From Populus alba (taxonomy: Eukaryota; Streptophyta; Magnoliopsida; Malpighiales; Salicaceae), in NCBI RefSeq assembly GCF_005239225.2, contig NC_133295.1, forward strand, positions 5,208,001-5,272,000: DNA of 64,000 bases. Reading direction: 5' to 3'. This document shows positions 56,515 through 64,000 of this stretch, one piece after another; positions within the stretch are counted from its first letter, which is position 1; the number at the start of each line of letters is the position of its first letter. The notes beneath the pieces were generated by a model. That model made no database searches. It was given only the letters and a program-made list of their open reading frames with translations, and was not told the DNA's origin. The translations under genes were made by a program, and so were the position numbers.

Positions 56515-58784
56515 ATGGATCCACCACCTCTGCCACCTCTCCACAATGCTACCACCTCTGCCAATCCCACCACTGTCCATCTGAACTACCCTGACTCTGT
56601 TGAGTCCTCGCCCCGCTCCCATCCACCAGACAGTGCATTCAATGAGACTCTCCCGCCTGTCCCAGGTGCTAAGCTCCGCCTAATGTGCAGCTATGGAGGC
56701 CACATAATCCCCCGTCCACATGACAAAACCCTCTGCTATGTAGGCGGTGAGACACGTATGGTAGCCATTGACCGGCATTCCTCTCTCCCCACCCTCTCCT
56801 CCCGCCTTTCTCGAACTCTACTCAATGGTCGTCCCTTCACTCTCAAGTACCAGCTGCCTCATGAAGACCTTGACTCTCTAGTATCTGTAACCACAGATGA
56901 AGATCTTGACAACATGATAGAAGAATATGACCGCATAAATGCATCATCATCAGCCTTATCTCCTACCCGTATCCGCTTGTTCATTTTCTTTAATAAGCCT
57001 GAGAGTACAGCCTCTATGGGATCCCTTCTTGATGATGCAAAGTCAGAAACATGGTTTGTTGATGCGCTTAATGGTTCAGGATTGATTCCACGAAACCTAT
57101 CAGATTCTGCCACAATGGAATGCTTAGTGACTCTTGACAATGATCAGGACTTGGAGGCTCAGGCAGAAGGTGTTGAAGGGGAGAACAAGAAAGCTAAGAA
57201 TGAACTATTGCACGAAGTGCACACCACACTATCTGACTCACCTGTTGTGGAGAAGAATTCATCATTTGGTTCATCTTCTTCTTCCCCTTCAATGACCAAC
57301 CTGCCACCTATCCGGGTTCGTGTGGAGGATCCAAGAGTTGGAGTTGAGGAGCAGTTTGCACAGATGACGTATGCTCAAGTTGTGCAGAAGCATGATGATG
57401 GCTATGGCCTTTTATCTGCTCCGCCACCTCCAATTCCTGTATCAATATCTGCAGTTGGAACTGCAATATCCACTAATCCTGCAGGTGGGTCTAGTGAGCA
57501 CTTGAATCGGCTTTTATCAGATGATGAGAGGTCGGATCAGGGTGTTCCGGTAAGTTTTCGCAAACCACCACTTCCTGTACTGCAGCCCGTCCCACACAAG
57601 ACCGGCACCTGTTACAACTTGCCTTCACCAGATTCAGTTGCAAGGTATCTTTCCATATTTCTCTTTGCTTTTCCAGTGGTCCTCAGTTAAGAACTAGTTT
57701 AATATGTTCCTTACAAATTATAAGTGCATAAATATGATGGGTGCTCAACTTGCTTCACCGGCATTGTTCATTGTGGTTTCACAGAAAATGTTCATTGTAG
57801 GAGATCAATTTATCATAACAAATGTCAAAAGGCTTTCATAGAAACAGAAAACAATTGATATTAATATGCCTTACATTTTTTCTTTCTTTCTTTTGTTGTT
57901 GAAAATGAAATGGTAGTTTCCAAAACAGCTTCATTCGATTGATGATCTGACTGTGCAGTGATAGTAGTATTGCGTCTGCAAGCTCTCTTTCAAAGCCCAT
58001 GTATTACCAAGATCAAGCTCATGCAGCACCCAGAGACAACAGAGGTCCTTCTAGCCCTGATACAAAAGGTGATTTTCCAATCCCAAGCTCTCAAATCCAA
58101 ATGCAACAAGTCCAAGGTTCTGGATACACGTCGCCTGATCAGCAGCAGCAACAATTTGTAGGAGGCAGCACACATTTCATCTCCCACCCTGCCACAACTC
58201 CAGTGCCAATGACATCTTACTACCCAATTTATGCTCCTCCGTCACAACAGCCTCACCATCCAATGGATCACCAATATCCTGTATACTTAATGCAGGTTAC
58301 TCAACCACAACCATACATGTCTATGCAAACCAACATGGTTGACACTGCTACTGCTGCGACCACGAGCCGCCCTGCAACACCTCCCACCGCAACTTACAGG
58401 GACCAACATCCACCCATTTACCCTGCGAAGACCGTATCTACCCCTGCGAAGCCTGAAATGGCTGCAACTGTGTACAGAACAGTGATGTCATCAACTCCTC
58501 CATTAGTCCATGTCCCGGCCAATCAGTTCCAGCAATCATACATGGGTTATTCTCAAATGCAACATCCAACTCAATCCATTAATGCTGCTGCTGCTACTAA
58601 TTATGCTTATTCTGAATATGCAAATTCTACACATGACCAATTGTACTACACCCCTAGTACTCAAGGTTCTCCTCAGTACCAATCCATGAACCCGGCTGCA
58701 GTCGGAGCATTAGCAGATGATTCAACACGGATTGGTACAAACAACACAATGCAGCAGAACATCGGAGCCTCACAGCCACAATAA
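56515..58784 (+). CDS. PB1-domain protein, PAL OF QUIRKY-like family
   Basis: Two exons: 56515-57644 and 57959-58784, with a GT-AG intron of 314 bp (phase 2; junction ..DSVA-S-DSSIASASSLSKP). 651 residues. The PB1 domain spans about residues 53-140: AKLRLMCSYGGHIIPRPHDK, TRMVAIDRHSSLPTLSSRLS, and the acidic OPCA segment DEDLDNMIEEYD. The rest is disordered: Ser/Pro linker, then a Gln/Tyr/Pro-rich C-terminal half (MYYQDQ, YPIYAPPSQQPHHP, QQSYMGYSQMQH). PB1 domains form front-to-back dimers; PAL OF QUIRKY and relatives associate with receptor-kinase signalling at the plasma membrane. The ATG at 56515 (MDPPPLPPLH) fits the family; an in-frame ATG at 56422 would add 31 unrelated residues. The frame is fully intact, unlike other coding DNA here. 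Confidence 0.9.
57645..57958 (+). other. PB1 gene intron
   Basis: Donor GTATCT at 57645 and acceptor TGTGCAG ending at 57958. T-rich tract near 57880-57895. Reading through the donor hits a stop at 57690. Confidence 0.88.
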
Positions 58785-60464
58785 ATCTTATTAGGCCATA
58801 CGTAAACAGCTTTATTTACAGGTGCAAATGGTTGTCGTCTCAGCAATAAGTTATAGGTGTAATAATCTTAATTATGCTCCCTTTGTAATAGAAAATGGAA
58901 ATCTTTTTTCTCAAGATTGTAAGAAGTCCTGCATAAATCGTCGTGTTTCTTCTCTTTGAGAACAACAAACATCAAATAAATTCTTCTTCTTTGAAATAAT
59001 TGTTTTGTCTGTTCCATCATTGAAAAAAGCCTTGACTTGATTTGGGATTTGCCTTCTCCCAAAACCACTATCAAACTCCATGATAATTGAATCTCAGACT
59101 GCTACTCCACATGTTCCTGTGAGATCATGTGCTTTTAAGTTTTTCCCATCATTATTAGCAAACGTTTGTAACCAGTTGAAGCAGTAAACTGTCTTGCTAC
59201 TGATATAAACTGGATTTAAACCAAAATTTGTTTGTTTTGGTCTCAGCCATCAAGGGGAGAGGAGCACAGTTACTAAATCTAGCTTGGCCGACGACATCCA
59301 ACCTCTAGTCTAGATCAGGCAAAATTTAATTTTACTTGTTTTTAGAAAAAATTAAAAAAATGTTGAGCAAATTAACCGGCCTCACATGTGATCTACTCTC
59401 TTAGCCAGGTCTAATAACTATGGAGAGTAGTGTGGTAAGACCACTTGGGAAACCCTAGAAATTGCCACTGCATCTCTCTTGGTTGTCTGGCCATGGAATT
59501 AAATACTACTTGCTGTCAGTTTTTCATTATTTAAGCTGTTGACCCCTAATTATTTTGCATCATATACACGCTACCAGGATTTTTCTGTACTAGAAGACAA
59601 ACGTCGGTGTTAGGCCTTCTTGGGGAGGTGCATGGCAAGTTAATATTAAATAAATCCCACCTGCCATGGAGCAATATAGAACGTGATTAATTACCAAATA
59701 ACCTACCCTCACTTCATACAAGAGCCATAGGTTATCAAGAAAAAATTAGTAGCCTGGTATCCTTTATAAATAGATTTGTCATTTCCAACATTATGTCTTG
59801 TTGCTTTACTGTTATTTTTCTATTTTATACAAAACTATTTTTCCAAGAACTTGAAATGGGTAGGATGCAATGATGATGATGATAAAGAAAAACATGTGTT
59901 GTGAAAGAGAAAGAAAAAAAGAAAAAAAAAAAGATTATGTAAACACCAATTTTACCCAAATAGATTCGTACAGAAATCTTTAATTAATTACAGCTAGTAA
60001 CCGGTCATTATCACACAAAAATAATATATATAGGAAGGAGAGTATTGCAAGTTATTAATCATTAAAATATACATTATTTCCCTTTTAAGTTGTGTCTTCT
60101 TTATAATTTTAGATAATTAAAATTAACGTATGTTCTTATTTTTTTAAAATGAACTCTTAAAGCTACTATTTAAAATTATTTGATTTTTCTAAATATATCA
60201 TGCTAATACAAATTGTGAATATTTTATATTGTTATAGAAAAAATAATTTTGATTAAGATACAGAATAATCTGAGAACATGGTTTATTATCTAATAAAACA
60301 TTATCCGAAAATTTTAAATAAATTCAAAAAAACCTGTTAATCCAAATTTTTATTTGGTTAAAATTAAAGGCTAGTTCTTGAAATTAATAGGATTTTAAAA
60401 TATATTTGTCCATTCAATTTACTTTACTAACCAGCCATATAATATAATTTATGAAGATGTGATA
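58785..60464. other. PB1 gene 3' flank and intergenic DNA
   Basis: 58785-58900 is the likely 3' UTR (AATAAG and AATAAT words near 58843 and 58860, no canonical AATAAA). The remainder is non-coding with no repeat that I can bound. Confidence 0.4.
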
Positions 60465-60815
60465 TGTAGCTGGAGATATGCAATTGAAAATGTTAACTTC
60501 CTTGGTGATTTCCAGCAAGGTCTAGAATAGTGTGTAGCACGAAATGCATACTAAATTAAAGATTTAGTTTATGATTCCTAGCAAGAATTTACAATTAGGT
60601 TTTGAGCTATAACTTTTGACTTTTATGTCTGAAATATGGTTGTAATTTTTATTATTGTTGTTGAATGCTTACAGATGTATGAAAGTTTATTATTTTGTAA
60701 AATCAGTTGTTAGAGAAGAGTTTCTCTCTACATTTTCTGTATTTGTTCTTTACTTTCTTTCAATTCCAGCATTTTTACTTCTAACTTTCCTTTGATCTAA
60801 ACTAGGATCACATCA
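60465..60815 (+). repeat. Gypsy 5' LTR
   Basis: The first 85 bases match 63919-64000 (TGTAGCTGGA / TGTAACTGGA, CTAGAATAGTGTGTAG / CTAGAATAGCGTGTAG). The end is set by CA before the PBS-like sequence. Confidence 0.7.
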
Positions 60816-61399
60816 TTTAGTATCAAAGCAAGTTGTAGCTCTTTTTTTCCCCCATTACTCCTTTGATTATTTGGTCCCTAGAATTCCTTGATTTCATTCC
60901 ATTCAAGATTCCAGAACTCACATCTAGGCTTCCCATACATCTCAGATATGTTCTAAATAGATTCAATCACTAGATTCTATTAGTTTTTGGGATCATTGTG
61001 CTATTGTAATTGTTGTAGGTTTAATCACTTGTGATGCATTCTTTTTATTCAATATTTTGAGCTTAAAGTAACATGACGAGGGAAAGGATGAAGGGTGAAA
61101 AAAAAAAAAGGATCAAGAGAGTGCTTGGGAAGGAGTTAATACCAACCCTCAAGTGGGGAGGAATGGTGGACAGCCATAAAATGATGATAGAATTGATTAG
61201 ATTGCTAAACCCCAAAGGCAAGTTGAATTCTGTATAGCCCTTATACAACAAATGGTCCCTTATAATAAGATTGATCATGAATTAAAGGATTCTCATTCTT
61301 ATTTTAAGAATCCTTTTAGTACAATACAACCTAGCAGACCTAATATTAATAGTTTTGATTCACAACTTGAAGTCTTAAACAAAGCATCAAGTTTAAACT

Positions 61400-61840
61400 T
61401 CTAAAATTCTAATAAAATTTAAGTTTGAATGATTTTGTGGATTGATTAAACACAGTGAAAAGTGTTTTTTACTATTATAATGTAGTTGATAAAAGAAGGT
61501 TAAGTTTGTAGCCATTTTCCTTAAGGGATGTGCTTCAACTTGATAGGACAATTTACAAGTCTTTTGCCAAAAGAGTGGTACGAGTAAAGTTAATAATTGG
61601 GTGAAGATGAAGAAAAAATTAGTTGAGCAATTTCTCATTTTTAACTACACGCAAACCCTTTAGAAAAGCTTGCACAACCTCAAATAAATTAGAAGTGTGG
61701 TAGAGTATACCAATTCATTTTATCAACTCATCTCAAGAATTTATTTGAATGAAAATGAACAGTGAAAAGTTTTTTGTTATTTTAGTGGATTAAAGCCCTC
61801 AATTCAAGATGCTATTGTCTTTTAAAGCTTGGGGAGTGTA
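61400..61840 (+). pseudogene. Gypsy gag remnant
   Basis: Around 61585-61800 the plus strand reads NNWVKMKKKLVEQFLIFNY, SVVEYTNSFYQLISRIYLNE, then SGLKPSIQDAI. These parallel the retrotransposon gag blocks (W..MK..LR..FLP.Y, SV.EYT.EFY.L, GL...IQD). Stops interrupt it. Confidence 0.65.
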
Positions 61841-62319
61841 TTAAAGGAATAAAATAAAGTGTTGTTTATAGGAAAATAAGAGATTAAAAGTTATTCAAGA
61901 TTTGTACAACAACAAGCAAGCTCTTCCAAATCTGGGCAATGATGTTTTAGTCAATTTAAAGTGGAAAATACCTCTAACTTTGGAAAATTGTTGTATCCGG
62001 AAGGTGAATAGTAAACTTGAATGCCTTATATAATAGTTAAACAACCAAATACATTAAATCTAGGTATGTAGAGCAGTTCCAAAAAGGTAATTTGAGTTTT
62101 TTTAAATATAAAAAACTAAGCTACAAGTCATCTAATTATAGAAAGAAGGTTTTAGTAGTCAAACAAGTAAAAAAAAATTGAGTTTAAAGATACTACTATC
62201 ATTGATAAACCTATCAATAAAGAGCTTAAAGGTGATTTGAAAGGGGAAGAATGGATGATGTTGATGTTGAGAAAAATTCTTCTTACTCTTTAAAGTGACA
62301 ATAATAAAGTCTGGTTGAG

Positions 62320-62810
62320 ATTTAATGTGTTATACACCACATGTTTTATTAGTTGTAAGATTTGTAATATATTGATTGATAATGGAAGTTGTGAGAATAT
62401 GGTTTCAATAGAAGTAGTTGACAAGTTAAAATTACCAACTAATGACCCATACCTCTATAAATTAGCATGGTTTAATAAATGAAATTAAATGAAATGAAGG
62501 CTACAAAGCGATGTGTACTATCCTTTTCTATTAGAAAGAGGTATATGAATGAAATATGGTTGGACATTATACCTATTAATACATGTCATATACTTATACG
62601 ACGTTAGCAACATGATAGAGAGACAATTTATGATGAAAAGCACAACACCTACACTCTTAACAAGGGAAATCAAAGATTCACCACTTTCTCATGAAGGAAA
62701 AGGTGAGACCTATTTCAATGACTTTATTATTGGTTTCCAAGCTTTTTATAAAGGAAATGTAAGAGTGTGGTTATATTATGGCCATAATTCCCAAGGTTAT
62801 GGTAACTAGA
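62320..62810 (+). pseudogene. Gypsy protease region remnant
   Basis: ICNILIDNGSCENMVSIEVV near 62360-62415 is the retropepsin-like region (usual IDGGSCENV). KLPTNDPYLYKLAWFNK, CVLSFSIRKRY and WLDIIPINTCHILIR follow, then YDEKHNTYTLNKGN: the standard post-protease blocks of plant Ty3/Gypsy pol. One or two stops interrupt it. Confidence 0.7.
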
Positions 62811-62819
62811 ATTGCTTGT

Positions 62820-63235
62820 AATGAAGATAAATCAACAGATGTTTTGAGTGGAAATTGTGTTGTACAACATTTTATATAGCAGTTTAAAGATGTATTTCCT
62901 TTTGAGTTGCCCTTGAACTACCTTTGACGAGAGATATTCAGCATGCCAATGATTTGGTGCTCGATAAAGTTTCCCCAACAAGGCAACCTATAGAATAGCT
63001 AATAAAGAAAAGGAAAAGTTATAGAAGAAAATGTAAGAACTTCTTAATAGAGGCTATATAATACCTAAAATTAGTCCTAATGTCGTTCTTGTTCTTTTAA
63101 CACTAAAAAATAATTATTAATGGTGTATGTGTGTTGATAGTGGAGTCATCGATAAGATTACTATCAAATAATGTTTTCCAATTCCAATGTTTAAAGATAT
63201 GTTATATTGTTTGGTGGAATTTAAAACCTTATAGA
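62820..63235 (+). pseudogene. Gypsy reverse transcriptase N-terminus remnant
   Basis: FKDVFPFELP near 62884, REIQHANDLVLDKVSPTRQPI, then KKMQELL..GYIIPKISPN-like and CVDSGVIDKITIK-like pieces correspond to the region from F.DVFPDELP to CVDYRxINKxTxK. The frame is broken several times and it ends before the catalytic YxDD. Confidence 0.65.
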
Positions 63236-63309
63236 ACTACCATTTTTTTTTTTTTTGAAGTGGTATGTTGTTAAAAAAAAAAAAAAAAAAAGAGCCTCTA
63301 ATTGTTCTT

Positions 63310-63900
63310 AATTTGATTTAACTATCAATTTTCAAGAAAGAAAATGCCAGAGCAAGAAATTTTACAAAATTTATACAAGTTTTCCACACTTAAAGTAAGG
63401 AGATAATTAAGTTGTCCAAAAAATATAAAACGTTCACTAACCAACATAAAAGATAACTTGTCTTTAAAGAAAGAGATTTGGTTTGGATGGTGTTTACCCA
63501 AAAAAAGCATTCTCATGGGTCTTATTCAATCCTCTACTAATTTTCAAGAAAGAAATGTAATGAAAAGAAATTTTATAGAATTTATACAAGTTGTCCACAC
63601 TCAAGTTAAAGAGAATATTTAGCAGTCTAATGCAAAATATAAAGCTTTGACAGACCAACATAGGAAACAACTTATTTCTAAATAAGAGAATTTGGTTTAG
63701 GAGGTGTTAACCAAAGAAATGCATCCTTATAAGGTCTACTCAAAGTCGGCTCATCGAAAGATAAGCTTATGCTAGATCTTGGCAAAAAATAATGATATTG
63801 CTTATATTGTGGAGCTATCAACTTATTTTAACACCTCAAATGCATTCAATATGAAACACCTTACATCATATTATCCCAATACACTTGAGGACATGTCATC
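63310..63900 (+). pseudogene. Gypsy integrase C-terminal tail, partly duplicated
   Basis: 63330-63535 and 63540-63720 both read NFTKFIQ..HT..KE.I...KYK..T.QH...L..KE.DLVW.V-like text (expected VKENIEQSNxKYKxxADxHRRxxxFxxGDLVWVxL). IAYIVELSTYFNTSNAFNMKHLTSY near 63795-63870 is the conserved end of pol. Both copies have stops. Confidence 0.65.
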
Positions 63901-63918
63901 CCAAAAGGAAGAGAATTA

Positions 63919-64000
63919 TGTGTAACTGGAAATGTGTAGTTGGAAATGTTGGCTTCCTTGTTTATTTCCGGAAAAATCTAGAATAGCGTGTAGCTAGAAA
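63919..64000 (+). repeat. Gypsy 3' LTR, first 82 bp
   Basis: Begins TGTGTAACTGG after the polypurine tract; the rest lies outside the window. Confidence 0.7.

Larger units (their letters stand above)
60465..64000 (+). mobile_element. Gypsy (Ty3) LTR retrotransposon, degenerate, runs off the window
   Basis: 5' LTR 60465-60815, PBS-like TTAGTATCAAAGC (60817-60829), gag remnant, protease, start of RT, integrase tail, polypurine tract AAAAGGAAGAGAATTA (63903-63918), and 3' LTR from 63919 to the end. The RT body, RNase H and integrase core are missing between about 63235 and 63300, where a T-run faces an A-run. All coding pieces carry stops. Confidence 0.8.

Overview
The window looks like nuclear DNA of a woody eudicot. 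It is AT-rich and intron-containing, about three quarters is transposon-derived, and it has a TIR-NBS-LRR (TNL) resistance-type gene with a C-terminal C-JID exon. Gene and repeat styles fit Salicaceae (Populus/Salix); that placement is inference from recall, not a database match. Three host loci can be supported. (1) A five-exon TNL gene on the minus strand (7316-13711), broken by seven one-base homopolymer indels. (2) A small, very basic protein on the minus strand (48951-49244). (3) An intact two-exon PB1-domain gene of the PAL OF QUIRKY-like family on the plus strand (56515-58784). A few short unidentified ORFs may be gene fragments.

Layout. 0.2-1.7 kb: minus-strand LINE reverse-transcriptase remnant. 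1.7-3.2 kb: LTR-like repeat whose sister copy lies at 54.7-56.3 kb. 4.3-5.2 kb: element bounded by GGTTCGGTTT-type arrays. 7.3-13.7 kb: TNL. 15.1-16.2 kb: terminal-inverted-repeat element built from GGAAAG/CTTTCC arrays. 17.0-19.4 kb: LINE ORF1 and the very start of ORF2 (minus). 20.3-25.0 kb: structurally complete Copia element with 5-bp target duplications, LTRs, PBS and a decayed polyprotein. 25.4-28.7 kb: 3' LTR, polypurine tract and tandem-repeat-rich 3' internal part of a minus-strand element. 29.0-30.4 kb: partial LTR. 30.6-31.1 kb: CACTA end. 31.8-32.5 kb: Gypsy-type PBS and gag remnant (minus). 37.6-38.1 kb: tandem TRIM. 38.8-42.1 kb: large plus-strand LTR. 42.4-48.4 kb: a three-level nest in which a CACTA TNP2 pseudogene is split by a solo LTR, itself split by a second solo LTR, with target duplications at both levels. 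52.2-52.5 kb: single TRIM. 56.38 kb: CACTA terminus directly 5' of the PB1 gene. 60.5-64.0 kb: degenerate Gypsy element with both LTRs, the second running off the window.

The host genes are not functionally linked to one another. The TNL would act in intracellular pathogen sensing if its reading frame is intact in vivo. PB1 proteins of this type act as scaffolds through PB1-PB1 contacts. The rest of the window is a record of transposition: nested insertions, solo LTRs, tandem LTR recombination and 5mC-type decay. The most unusual signal is a set of strong hairpins at the same place in three related LTRs, whose pairing persists although the stem sequences differ.
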